Assembly: GCA_029204225.1 (NCBI GenBank)
Contig: CM055099.1
Span: 52,285,298-52,349,297 of the forward strand
From: Diphasiastrum complanatum
Lineage: Eukaryota > Streptophyta > Lycopodiopsida > Lycopodiales > Lycopodiaceae
Direction: 5' to 3'
Length of the DNA: 64,000 nt
Shown here: piece by piece, positions 11,116 to 22,792 of the stretch
How the letters are laid out: each line of letters starts with the position of its first letter
Position numbering within the stretch: the stretch's first letter is position 1
Program-made: the position numbers and the translations under genes
Notes under the pieces: generated by a model
The model's database searches: none
Seen by the model: the letters and a program-made list of their open reading frames with translations, nothing else
What the model was told of the DNA's origin: nothing

Positions 11116-11853
11116 GTGTACCCATCTATCGTGTTTCTAGAGATCAGCACCGAGTTTGTTCACTCCATTCACACGGTGGCTGACTCTGATTTCCAAGTTA
11201 CATTGCGGAACAACACCTTTATTGTAAATGAAGCTGCATTCTCTGACGACCTTGGATTGCCAACTGATGGGGCAGCCAACATCACTTCCAAGGACTTCAT
11301 TGATGAGGCGACTTACTTTTTGACGAACTGCTTTGTACCAAGCAAAGGGTACAAGATCACCATGGTGAGGGATCTGTAGATGAAATTTTTTTGCAAGTAC
11401 GTGAATCAGGTGCTGTTCATTACTGATGTTGATGCTACAATCTCAGCACAAAATTTTGGATACCTGATAGATGCTCTGGCAAGCCAGCCAGTATGCTTTG
11501 GCACTATAGCATACAAAATATTTCTGCGTTGGATCAAGCACAAGAAGTTTGTTGCAGTGGGAGCACATATCTCACAAATGTGCGACCATTTCGGCATTCT
11601 TACAGAGACAGAACATGGTGTATTAGCAGGCAGGATGCTGGCAACAACGAAGATTGATTTATCGAACCTTTTGTAGGGCACCCCTGTTCCACAAGTCCAG
11701 CCAACAGCTGCCATAGCTATGGAAGTCGACACAGCAGCAGTCTAGAAGTACTCTGTTTTGGATGCTGCTGTGCAGAATATACCTGAGCCCTCTACTGTAG
11801 CCGAAACTTTGGTTGTCGTCCCACTCGACGGGTCTTCTCAAAAGCCATCTTGA
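11116..11853 (+). pseudogene. Plant-transposon-type ORF fused behind gypsy integrase
   Basis: One frame stays readable for 245 codons apart from TAG stops at 11377, 11674 and 11743. It ends with a TGA. The segment IVFLEISTEFVHSIHTVAD...FSDDLGLPTDGA resembles the 'putative plant transposon protein' segments often found as an extra ORF in Athila-like gypsy elements. That assignment is by general resemblance only. All three internal stops are TAG, consistent with C-to-T change of CAG (Gln), a CHG methylation site. It follows the integrase relic directly. Confidence 0.45.
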
Positions 11854-11917
11854 ACTTCCAGACACTCTAATTAGTGCCATCTAGCTTGTTGGCTTCATTA
11901 GGCAAAACTTTCAAAAA

Positions 11918-12240
11918 GATAAACTAGGATCTGGACCCCAACTAGGGGATTACGCCACTTGATGAACATTTTTCAGCTCCTAACTTTGACTTTATCACAC
12001 AATATGGCTAGCCTAGCCCTTGTCCAATCCAGTTGGCACCTTCACAAATCTCCTTGCAAAAAGTTCGTCATAATCTAGAAAAGTGAAAGAAGGTAAACTA
12101 CGGTTTGGACCCCAACCAGGGTATTATGCCACTCGATAAATACCCCTCAACTTATAACTTCGAATCTATCACACACTAAGGCTGGCCTAACCCTTGTCCA
12201 AGATCCACTTGGCATCTTCACAAGATCTCCCTATAGAAAG
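11918..12240. repeat. Diverged tandem duplication of about 150 bp
   Basis: Copies at 11918-12063 and 12092-12240 share a series of blocks (GGACCCCAAC, TATCACAC, CCTTGTCCAA, TTGGCA(C/T)CTTCACAA) in the same order and spacing, with substitutions and small indels. The origin is not recognised. Confidence 0.65.
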
Positions 12241-13270
12241 AAAATGTGCCCTAATTCTCCACAAGCTGCTCTCCACAACTTTTAGAAAAATAGCCCATAA
12301 TCCAATTTGTTCGCTATTGTTAAATACCTTCTCCTACCCACCGTTGTAGCATCGCAACTCAAATTGAATGAATTTTTACTTGCTAAATATGCACTTTAAT
12401 TCCATGATTCTTACCATAGCACTGCCCAAAAAAAAAAAAACTTACTTTGACATCTTGTGTTTAACAAGTGATTCAAACATGGAAATAAGTATATGCAAAA
12501 CTTTTCAATCCTAGCAGTGCCCTACCAAGAAACGTTGACTATGTTTTTGGGACAATGTACTCAAAATGCAAGAGAGTTGTTACTGCACAGCAGCAAAATG
12601 CTACCATCACAATCAAACTCAAATAAATATTCTGCTACGAGTCCCCCTGCATCTGGTGGTGTCATTTATCCAATCAGAGGTGCGATAGATATATGGTAGA
12701 TCAAGGATGGAAGGGGTCATCATTACAGGCTATTTTAGCATTACATTTCTCCTTCGATTCAGATGTGGCTAGACTTGTCATAAATAGAGGACAAACCAAG
12801 CCATATTTTCCTCAAAAACACCAGTATTACAGGAAGAAAAATACACACATTCATCCAATGCATTCAAAAATGTGTTAAAATTATTCAATTACAGACCACA
12901 ACAGTATTGTTTAGCAGAAAAAGTGATATGGGACACTAAAGAAATCAACCACCGCGGATAAGAGCTCCAATCAACAAACATAGCTAGAAGCCATTAATTC
13001 CATAAAAGCTTAATTGCCACACCTTATTACACCCATAAGAAATAGTTGTGTCCAAATCTTTAGCATAAAAAATATGACAAAGAAATCTTGTATGCTTGAA
13101 CACTTCAGCACATGGATCTGGTGTGACTGCTTTCAACAACAAAACCACTCAAAAAAGAAAGTGAAAAGTCTGAAGAAGATCCTTCCTCAGCAATATTGCA
13201 TGCCCAGTCTTGTGACACTTCTACATTAAAAAACTGGTCATCTGAACAGCAACCGGGACCAGTACACAGC
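12241..13270. other. 3' UTR and downstream flank of the Rab7 gene
   Basis: The part nearest 13270 is presumably the Rab7 3' UTR on the minus strand. No other gene was found. An A-run at 12428-12440 and short AT-rich stretches are the only features. Confidence 0.4.
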
Positions 13271-16254
13271 CTAACATTCACAAGCCGTTGACTTTGGAGG
13301 CCTACCAGAGGTAACATCAATAGTATCTGGCAGATAACTGCATGGCAATATTTTGAATCAGTTAGATTTTAAGAAACTGAAAACCTAGACTGCCTTCATG
13401 TCTAGAGCTCAAAACAAAACCAGGCATTGGATATGCACTGAACAAATTTGATGCCATCCACTCACATCTCCTCATCGGTTTCATTTTTCAAAGCATTTTT
13501 GGCTATGCACTGAAACGCAGCATCCACGTTCAAATCCTCTTTGGCAGATGTCTCAAAGTAGGGAATATTTCCTGTTGCTGCACACCATGCTTTTGCTTTT
13601 TTCTCAGAAACCTGTACAGATAATCTGCAAGTTCAAAATGTAGAGAACTAGGAATAAATTGCCATCAGCTGTGATCTATAAAGCATATTATCCAATTGCT
13701 CGAGAAATGATTTACCACTCTGCTATTTCCTCCATCAACGTCGACCTTGTTTCCCAGAACAACAAAGGGAAAATTTTCAGGATCCGATGGACTTGCCTGT
13801 CGAATAAAACCAAAGTGATCAATGTACAATAAAAAAATTTAAATTTGAAACAGGACTTTGTCCCAGGTATCCACCCATGCTAAAAAAATTTAAATTTGAA
13901 ACAGGACTTTGTCCCAGGTATCCACCCATGCATGAGCAGGGGATTGAGCTTGGGTGGGCAAGCCCAACCTAAACACGCAACAGCACCACAACGCATGAGG
14001 GCAAATATCGAAGAATATGTTCACAATACATATTCACATTGAAAAGAAGCCACAGACGATTACCTGAATTAAAAATTCGTCACGCCAGTTGCCAAGGTTA
14101 TCAAATGACTTCATCACATTCACGTCATAGACAAGAACACAACAATCAGCGCCCCGATAAAAGGCCACGCCAAGGCTTTGAAATCTTTCTTGACCAGCTG
14201 TATCCCATATCTGCAAGCATGGAATAAAATAAGTTTCCCCATGATTCACCAAATTTAAAAAAAAAATGCGTTCCTTTTTTACAAAGGAACTGAAGTATTA
14301 ATGAACAAAAGCGCGATTCTTGGATCAACGTGAGCTTAAGAACGTGGCTCAGATAGCGATTCTAGGATCAACATGAGCTGCAAGAATTTCATTCGGTTTT
14401 GCCAGATTTTTTGGCTATAAGCAGCTCTCTATCAGCAGTCAGACAAGATATGCATTATCTAGCGTCAGACAAGACATGGACATCAAGATAGAGGGTGAGT
14501 TTTCAAATATAGCATTAAATTTCGTGCATAACTGAGATATGGAACACACTGCAGAAAAAAAGGGCCAGTCATCTGAATATATGCACAACGCAGTGACAAA
14601 CTAGCACAGCAGCAACAAAAAGCCATTGGAAAACCCTACGCAAATGAGTGTGACAGAGATGGAGGACGTGACAGTAACCGATATGGAGGTGGTGCTACAT
14701 TGCAGTCCAAGGGAAACTATAGAGATCAAGCTGGTCCTAATAATCGCCCCAGTCTGGCCGTGGAGGTCGCTCATCTTATGATCGCAACTAATTGTAAAAA
14801 GGGTTTTCTAAGCTTTGCAGAGAGAAGAAAGAAAGAAAGAAAATTTATTAATGTCTTGCGGGACCAAAAAAACGTTTGGGGGGTTATTTCTTATCTTCGA
14901 GGAGTTAATTTAGCTAAAAATTGTTTATTTTTAGAGCAGAGTTTGTGCCCATTAAGCCCATGGGGTATATGCACTGTGCTCTGCTCTCCTTTTGTGTTTT
15001 GTTTATTTTATTTTATGAGACTGCCTCAGATTTTATGGTGGCCAGTCTCTTTAAAATTTTGTTTTGTTTAATCAGAAGAAAGGGGAGCAAGGCATTATGC
15101 CCGTAGATGGAATCTACAAATAGTGCCCTGCTCCCCTTTCCGTTTTATTTTAAGTTTCGACAAAATTGCCTTGGTTTTCTATGTCAAGCAAAGTCTCTCG
15201 GAGGTAACTGGTGACTATATATGCACTCTGCAGGCCACTGCCCAAAGGCAGGAGACACATGAAGTCCCCTCCCGGAGACTCTACCCTATATAGAATAGCA
15301 CATAAGACTATATAACAAGTATATATGCATGAATATTGTTATAGCTTACCATGTGAAGCAGTGAGGTTATGCTTTCGTAAATGAGTGGATTTTGTAATCT
15401 CTGTAGTTGATAGATACTCTCGAGTGGAGGTGCAAATCCATCTCTAAATAGAGAGAGAGAATTGTGATAAAATTTTGTTGCAAGCAAAACAATAAACAAG
15501 ATTTACTTACCTGCATAGTTACCAATCTATCTTCAACTTGCACCTCCTTTGTGAGGAAATCGGCACCAATAGTAGCCTTATATTGGTTGTTGAACTTCTT
15601 ATTAACATATCTGTCAAAGTAGGTTAAAGTACAAGCATTGATTTATTACTGTGGGTCGCAGTGGAAAACCCTAATGTTTAGCTAGAATAGTTACACATGA
15701 TAAGTGAAGCTAGCGGTATAGTAACTATTCTAGTTACGTCTTTGTAGGATCTCTAACCAACATTGAATTTTCATCAAATAGGTGGATACTGGTTCATCAG
15801 CGATGTCTTCCCGACACTGCAAACATGAGAGAAAATTCAGTTATTGTAAGAATTTGCAGCCTATTAAGATCATGTCAAATTTGTGAAACTTTTGACAACA
15901 TCTTATGCCACATTACAGATGCAACCACGATCCGTACTAGTGCACTCTGAACCCATTCAACACAATCAGATCAATTGCACTTTCTAAAAGATACATAAAA
16001 TCGTAAGGGGTGCATTCAAAATACTTCCTCCCTTTTTTCTACTTGAGATCAGAGTTTGACTCCAATCAGCACGGATGCGCATACAGAAAAATAAACAAAC
16101 ATAAGATCATACAAGGCATACAAAAAAGGGATAGTAACTAGTAAATTTCTTCCGACTAAAAACAAAAGCCTAATTGTAAACAAACAAGGAGCTGGACATA
16201 CCCGCTGTCTCCAAGAATTATGACTTTCAACAAAGTCCTTTTCCTGGACGACAT
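13271..16254 (-). CDS. RABG3: Rab7-type small GTPase, RABG3 class (seven exons, 206 aa)
   Basis: Rab7 GTPases drive endosome-to-vacuole traffic and vacuole fusion from the cytosolic face of late-endosome and tonoplast membranes. Exons on the minus strand: 16254-16202, 15816-15790, 15610-15511, 14210-14064, 13796-13716, 13611-13466, 13337-13271. All introns are GT-AG and all phases fit. The total is 621 nt, 206 residues plus TAG, the usual RABG3 length. Nucleotide-binding motifs are complete: P-loop GDSGVGKT (residues 15-22), switch I Thr40 in [16 protein letters not shown] (62-68, catalytic Gln67), NKVD (125-128) and SAK (158-160). The C-terminus ACEC (203-206) is a CXC signal for double geranylgeranylation. 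Exon 2 is just 27 nt. The GTGAGT after codon 184 is a splice donor. Reading through it would give an early TGA and lose the lipid anchor. Nothing suggests damage. Confidence 0.96.
13830..13931. repeat. Perfect 51-bp tandem duplication in Rab7 intron 4
   Basis: Two head-to-tail copies, 13830-13880 and 13881-13931, are identical by eye. They include TTTGAAACAGGACTTTGTCC and end in CCACCCATGC. Identity implies a recent event. It sits between exons 4 and 5 and touches no splice site. Confidence 0.9.
14640..14791 (+). pseudogene. Possible fragment of an RGG-box protein, antisense in Rab7 intron 3
   Basis: The plus strand of the intron reads [20 protein letters not shown], then [12 protein letters not shown], then, one base out of frame, [11 protein letters not shown] and a TAA at 14789-14791. 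The Arg/Gly/Tyr-rich composition and terminal stop look like the C-terminus of an RNA-binding RGG-box protein, followed by U-rich 3' UTR-like DNA. This could be a retroposed gene fragment. The evidence is composition and one frameshifted stop only. Confidence 0.25.
14934..14986. repeat. Hairpin 1 in Rab7 intron 3
   Basis: GAGCAGAGTTTGTGCCCAT at the left pairs with the reverse of ATATGCACTGTGCTCTGCTC at the right, around a short loop. It is similar in sequence and layout to the hairpin at 15080-15138. Confidence 0.6.
15080..15138. repeat. Hairpin 2 in Rab7 intron 3
   Basis: The left arm (15080-15108, starting AAGGGGAGCAAGGCATTAT) pairs with the right arm (15111-15138, ending CCCTGCTCCCCTT). 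Nineteen positions pair with one mismatch and one G-U, then after a three-base bulge six more pair (GTAGAT/ATCTAC). Arm length and small loop are in the range of a microRNA or foldback precursor. Confidence 0.7.
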
Positions 16255-16485
16255 ATTTCTGAAACCCTGTCTTGGCTCTGCCCTAATTCGATCGCTCCTC
16301 CCTTGCTCTGAGCCTCACGTATGAGAAAGATGAAGGCCAGCTACACAGTGATGCTCATGCTTTCTCAATTGCGCTCATCGTTCATTGCAAGGATCGATCG
16401 ATCTCGCTCTCGATCGCGCACTCTCTCTCCCTCTCCCTCTCCCTCTCTCTCTCGCTCATCATCGCCAAGGATCGCTCTCTCTCTT

Positions 16486-16519
<34 letters not shown>

Positions 16520-17945
16520 GTGCTTTCTTTGATGCTTCGTGGCACAGACTGTACAACGCGCGCACTTCGATGCTAGCCACGCGTCAGATCGGCAATCTCA
16601 GACTTTGCAAGAGATCATTCTACCACGTGGCATGCAAAATTCCGTTAGGCCGTGGGTAAAGACCCTCAAGGCATGGACTTTGCTCTTTGCCCAAGGAGTA
16701 GTGTTCCGAAAACCTTTTTGAGCTTTCCCTCCAAAAATCGATTGAGTGACAAGCTCTTACTTGTCGGTTTTCCCCTATAAAACCCAAGATTTATAACATA
16801 AAAAATCCTGTACAATTTTTGCTATGCCAGTTTTTGGGAACAGATGCCGATCCATTTTTGGGAACACTACCAAGGACAGTCACTGCGGGAATGACTCTTA
16901 GCCTGCATTTTCAGCTATATGTTCTAGTAAAGTGAGTTTTAGTTTTTGGATGTGCACATCCAAATATGTGATCCTCAAATTTAAAACTAGCAAGAATGTT
17001 GTGGAATTATACCACAAAGGCCTTGCCATAATCGTGAAAACGTTGCAAGAGTACTTAGGTTCTATAATCTTAGAACCATGATTGGATATTGGGATTTAAA
17101 ATGACTAAGAATTGCATATGAAATGATTTTGCCACCAACTAGGTGATCTTTATTTGATGATAATTTCTTAGAATGGGTTTAATATTTTGACCACGAAATA
17201 TGCCCGTCATTTTGGAATTTTTAAGCTGGCAAGGATTCACGAATATTCACGATCATTAAGTATTCATGATCATCATGCACAATAATCACGATCATTATTC
17301 ATGAGTATTCACGATCAATATTCAGGAATAATCACAATCAATATTTAGGAATAAAAATATATTGTCAAAGAAATTACCAAAATATATTGTCACTTGTCAT
17401 ATGTCTTCATTTAAGCCTGCAAGAGCACAATACGAAGAAACTAAACTAGAACATTGTGGAATCAAGCATGCATAAGTTTTCAAGTCTCCTACATACATAT
17501 GTGATTATTATAATCTTGATGTTCACAATCAAGCATGCAATATACAAATAAATTTGTTTGATTGTTTTTTATATGCATGCAGGCTATGTTTTTTTTTTTC
17601 ATGTAATAAAATGATCCAAGAAAGCATATTTGCCTTTCAACATGCTAGACAAAGTGCTTGCAATGTTAAAAACCTATGAGGTCCCTGCATTTCTAAATGA
17701 CAAGAGGTTATTACGTGAACTCAAAGTAGACCAAATCACAAGACAACTTACATGTGCAAAACTTGAAATTTCAACATTCAAGAAGGCTTCACTTACAAAT
17801 CCAGCAAATTTATAAGGCCTAATAGGTCTGTGGTTCAATCAAATTTGTAGAAATTTTCAAGTTAAGAAAATCATTCAATGGCTCATGAATTTGAAGTAGA
17901 TAAGAATTCATATTTAGCTATACAATTTTGTCACTCTGAACTTTT
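16255..17945. promoter_or_regulatory. Rab7 upstream region with CT/GA tract
   Basis: The first few hundred bases upstream of the Rab7 ATG hold the 5' UTR and promoter. A CT-rich microsatellite at about 16420-16516, on the plus strand, is GA-rich on the gene's sense strand, and such tracts are common in plant 5' UTRs and core promoters. Farther up, 17236-17350 is a degenerate array of short units built on TATTCACGATCATTA. No gene was found. The open frames over the CT tract are repeat artefacts. Confidence 0.5.
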
Positions 17946-19471
17946 TGATGGAGAACGGAAGTAGGAGGGAGAGAGAAATGGAGAGTGGAATAACTCTCCT
18001 GATATGGGCTCTATTGACTGCCAGCAAAAACGATCTCTTGGTATCAAGAGAGATTGTAAATGCCAAACAGAATCATAGCTCATGCGTTTTCAAGATAGGA
18101 TCGTTAAAATAAATGCATACTCAGATAAGTTGTGAGTACAGTCCACCGAAGAGTATTGGAATTATTGTCAATCAGTTTGAATGTAAAGGTTCCATATAGA
18201 ATTAAAGTGATGGTGCAACAAGATAGCGCTTGTTCCAAGACAGTCGTCGATCAAATTATGAGGAGTCAAAGACGTCCGTGATTTGACCAGATTGAGTGAA
18301 TGAGCTAAGACAAGTAAATAGAAGAGTGCAATCAATCACAACACGGATATATCTACGTTAGAAACAAATATGAAAAAGTGTTGCTTCTATATTACACAAT
18401 GCTTGTCATGGAGCAAGAGCAACGTAAATGGTTACAACCTACAAAGGGGCTGTAACTCAGATGCAAATCTTCCGCTCTGTTGCACACGACTAAATGAGAG
18501 CTGGAGATGTATTCATACAGATCCTTGTTTATTACAAGATTCGTTTAACTAATCTATAATTACAAGACTAGTTTAGTTTAAGCTATGTACTTGGTTGTGA
18601 AATAATGTACAACGACATCTGTACAAGTAAATGATAATCCTATGACTCAAAGGCGTTGAGGAAGACGAGTTTGTCGCATTCTTTGTGTTCCTTGCATAAT
18701 TCGGTCGTGTATTTTACGACTTCGCAATCTTCGGTTGCATACTTCGGGTTTTCGAGAAGTAATTGGAACGATCGAAGTTCGAAGTAGAACCATCTGTTGG
18801 GTACTTCACATACTTCACATATTTTTGAAGTAGTTAAAATTGTCAATCGTTGAAGTAAAGTGGACTTGTCGCAAACTTCGCATTTTTTAGAAACAGTTGG
18901 AACTGTTTATTCGTTGAAGTAGACGGGCACTTCGCATTTTTTGCCTTTTGGAAAAATTTGAACTGTGCAAAAAATAGTTCAATTCTGTAGACTGTTGCGA
19001 AGACAGTTTATTTCTACAGACTGTTTGAAAAGAGTGATTTGTTGAAGTTGTTGAAGATGTCTAGGTCTTCAATGTTCTTCAAATAACTTGACATTCGAAT
19101 GTAGAAAAGAATAGAAATGAATACCCTTTTAGTCCTTGGATGAAGATTAGCCGGAAGGTCGATGTAGTCGTCTTTCAAATAGTTCGACTATCATCGATTT
19201 TGTGTAGAGTTGCAGCCATGTATTTTACTAGGCATTGTTCTGCACACAGAATGAGAGTAGTTTTGCAGGTGCTGCAGTCTGTGTTAAGAAACATGACTGC
19301 AAAGATAGCAAAACTGAAAACTGTGATTTCTGTAGGTATTAGATGAGCAAACATAAAATCTAAAGAGGTTGCATCTGATCCTACTAGATCAATGATCAAA
19401 AAATGTGCAAGAAGAATCTTGAAATAGAAATAGTATCACCGAGGAGGAAATTGTGAGCTTAATTTCCAACA
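17946..19471 (-). repeat. Solo LTR of a long-LTR copia family
   Basis: On the minus strand it starts TGTTGGAAATTAAG (19471) and ends CTCCATCA (17946), so it has TG...CA ends. Flanks are CTTTT (17941-17945) and CTTCT (19472-19476), a 5-bp duplication with one mismatch. It shares a series of blocks with the LTR at 27866-29283: a GAAGAACATTGAAGAC-like block, ACGGACGTC, CTTCGGTGGACTGTACTC and an ACTCTCC/TTCCGTTCTCC end. No internal retroelement DNA adjoins, so it is a solo LTR left by LTR-LTR recombination. The open frames in it are not genes. Confidence 0.75.
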
Positions 19472-21940
19472 CTTCTCCCACCTCTATAATTTATGCAGTT
19501 GCAAACAATCCAAAACGTAATGTCACAAAAAGGATCACTTCAAAAGTGACTATTAAAACAATTTAGAAACTAATCTAGATGAAAAAGGTGCATCACAAAA
19601 GCAAGTGATCAGGATTGGAGCATATATAAACCAAAACTTGCAAGATTTAAACTATTGTTTTCTTTGGCTAATGGATAAAAGGTGAAAGTTTGCTTACAAA
19701 GCCCACAACCATCGCATCAAAATTGAATCTTTTTTCATTCTCTTAGGTGAAGGCTGGATTTTTACTAGTGCCCAAATGGCTACTACACTTGCAAATTCAT
19801 AAAAACATGCATCGATGATAGGTTGACAATGTCCATTCATGCACAATTTGCACGTCGTCTTTGCATTTGTCTTTGCATGTCTTCCTAGAATTTTAAATGG
19901 TGATTTAGCCCTCAACCAAAGTCCCAGCCTTAAAAGTTTAGACCGCCACCACATATATAATGCCTTTAGTATTGACTTTCTTCTAAACTCCATTGACCAA
20001 TCTCAACACATAGTATTAATAACATTTGCAAGACAAGGCTAGCAAATTTATGCGATCCATTACACCATAAAGACATGCTTATGTAATATCAAGAGGGCCT
20101 CTCGTGTGACCACATTGGTGGTGCACAACTATCTCTTCTAACACGCTCGCTTTTAGCAAGTGTCATAACATGACCAACAAACTTACCATTTGTACGAGAT
20201 GTGTTAAGGTTGCAACAAGCAGTACCAAATAAATAACCTAGCCATTGAGCTACATGGGTCACCTAAGTGGAATCCCACCCCAATTGGCCTTGCCACTTGC
20301 CATCCAAGGACCCCAAAAAGTTGGTCCTAGAGAATGTTATACTTACAAATGTTTTCACTCATATGTGAGTGAAATGTTACATGTTAGAGATGTGTCTATG
20401 AGATATGTGGAGGGCCTCTCTCATGCACATTGGTGATGTCCTTTCTCCTCAAGCTTCTTCTACATGATTGTTCTACAATGTCCTTGTCCTTACTAGACCC
20501 AACATTTATGAAGCAATGGCAACAACAAATCAAAGTTGACAAATCCAATTTAGTATTGATTTGGCCATCAATTAATTCAAAAGGTTGTCCTCTACCAACA
20601 TCACAAACTAAGCCATGGTCCATATCATAAATTATTTCAATAAAGCTACACTTGAATATTCAAAATTTCATTTTTATTATTCTCAAACCTGCGTGCAAAC
20701 ATGAAATTGACCAAGCATTTGGCTAAGCATTTCAAAAAGATATGCATATATTAGAATAGAACCAAGTTCGTGACATGGAAAACTAGTGAGAAACAAAAGA
20801 TCAACATATCAAATGCTAATATCCAGCCGCTATAGCATACTACATTTGTGGATCATCGCTTGTAGTAAAGTGCAGAAATATAAAATAGGAAATCATGCAC
20901 AAGGACTGATTGCTTGGACTAGATCAAGGTAAATCATGTATATGTTAGTAGCTATCCCTTTCAACATCAATTTAACCTAGCAATGTTTCCTTTTAATTAG
21001 AGACAAATGACTAACTAATCTTTTGTATCAAATAAAAAGTTGGTGGTGAATATTTACCCCATCGTAGCAATCTTGCTAGTTAGAGTGCATTGTCTACATT
21101 GTCATCTTCTCTAGAAAGTAGCTTTTCTCGTTTGTCTTGAGTTCATGATGTTCTCCTCCGATCACAACATAGGAAGTCATTGCATGTAGTGGGTATTTCC
21201 TATCCTCCTTCAAACCTAGATCCTCCTAGCATATGCAAAGCATCAAGAGATGAAGAGGATTATAACTTGTCATGCAGAGATTCGTTCCCATGAGAGCGAT
21301 AGCATAGCTCATATTCATACACATGCTTATGATTCCACAATTAACATTATGATCCATTAACACTAAATTTAAATTTGGAAGGAGCCCTTTTTTATTCACT
21401 AACTTGACTATTAGGCCTTGCGACTTTTAATTCCCGCAAAAAGGCCTAAAGTCCTTTTATTAAATTTTAACTAATCACATAACTATGTGATCATCGGGTT
21501 GTGGACTTACACACGCAGGCTGCCAAATCCCTCTCACTTATTAACCAGGGTTAGAGTTGTCTCTATAACCACAAACCCTCCAACAGTATCCCCCACCAAA
21601 ACTATTGGCAGTCCCATGACATCTCGTGAGAGTTTTTATTTTAGGCTTTGATTAGCCTCACGTCGTGGAGTTTTATTAGATGGTACTGGACTTTTTCCAT
21701 TAATTCCAGATGTGGCCCATTCAAATCACGTGCATGTGGATAAAAGCACTTATGGGCCCCGGACAACCAATTTGATGTCGTCGACCGATTTCTTTGTGGT
21801 ATAGGCACGTAATAAGAATCAAGCTGCAACTGCCTAGGACTTGCCACGTAGCTCCTTATTCAAATGCAAGATGTGCGAGATGTGCGAGATCGGCCATCAT
21901 CTAAAAAAAAATTAATTTTAATTTTTTGTTTTAAAATTTG
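19472..21940. other. Unclassified intergenic DNA
   Basis: About 2.5 kb, AT-rich. I found no gene, LTR or array I could support. Short open frames lack any domain or codon pattern. Confidence 0.4.
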
Positions 21941-22498
21941 GTGGACAATATGGGTATCAGCTTGAAGCTCTTGACGAGAGTAGTGCATTTATGTAGGTTG
22001 TCAGTAATTTTAGCTACAAAATGTGTTAGACATAACTAAATAATGCACCTCTCAGTTTAGTAATCACTAGTTAACCGTGAGCTCAAATCTGTAAGGCCCC
22101 CATTATGAGGAGAAGCCATTATTGGGCACGGTTGTTTGTATAGGGTCTACTGTGAGACCATGATGGTTATGAGATGGCTAGATTATAGTTTCTATATAGC
22201 AGGAAGTCCTAAGGGGTTTGGGGGGCAGTAGCCCCCCGAGAAACAGGGGGTCCGGGGGGCGGTAGCCCCCTGGTGGGGGGTTTGGGGGGCAAAGCCCCCC
22301 AACAACCTTTTGACTCCCTGAGTGAAAACACACTTTTTGGTGTTTTGCATCCCCTTGGTCCTTTGGCTATTCGCTCTCTCAGATGGTGGTTGCTACTAGA
22401 TAACTACCACATTGAGAGGCATTCATTAGAAGTTGGAGCAACCTACATAAATGCACTGCTCTCGTCAAGAGCTTCAAGATGATACCCATATTGCCCAC
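21941..22498. mobile_element. MITE-like element with 60-bp terminal inverted repeats
   Basis: The first 60 bases (21941-22000, GTGGACAATATGGGTATCAG...) and the reverse complement of the last 60 (22439-22498) match at 57 of 60 positions. The whole unit is 558 bp and encodes no transposase. Long TIRs suggest a Mutator-type non-autonomous element. Possible 9-bp flanks TAAAATTTG and TAAATTATT only partly match, so the target duplication is uncertain. The middle (22213-22300) holds three G-run/C-run hairpins of the form GGGGGGC(A/G)GTAGCCCCCC. Confidence 0.75.
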
Positions 22499-22600
22499 TA
22501 AATTATTATTATTATTATTACTATTTTAAAAAATATTTTTAAAAAAAATACTTAAGAAAATTATATATTATGTTACCACAGTACCAGGATCCGCGGGACC

Positions 22601-22792
22601 TATTGATAAATCGGTCCGGTACCACTGATGAGAATCAGAATCGAAACAAACGCAAATAAATTCAGATGGAGTTTGGATATGATTGTCGATCACTGCCTGT
22701 TATATCATTCCTACAGTCCTCTAGAATGTAGACAGACACTGTTGACCTACGTTTAAGTTAATTCAGCATTCAACAAAATTGAACCTATGTGC
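22601..22792 (-). repeat. 3' LTR fragment of copia element A
   Basis: It matches 26855-27042 base for base over most of its length (ATGATTGTCGATCACTGCCT, TTAAGTTAATTCAGCATTCA and so on). Similarity stops abruptly after GAACCTATGTG, where RT coding sequence begins. Its outer end reads TATTG instead of TGTTG. Confidence 0.85.

Noticed and set aside
14034-14252. Stand-alone 72-residue Rab-like ORF
   Set aside because: It is exon 4 of the seven-exon Rab7 gene read through into both introns.
16321-16721. Divergent gene upstream of Rab7
   Set aside because: The frames run over a CT tract in the probable Rab7 5' UTR/promoter, overlap on both strands and show no domain.
18640-18846. 68-residue minus-strand ORF
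   Set aside because: It lies entirely within the solo LTR at 17946-19471 and is built from its CGAAG repeats.
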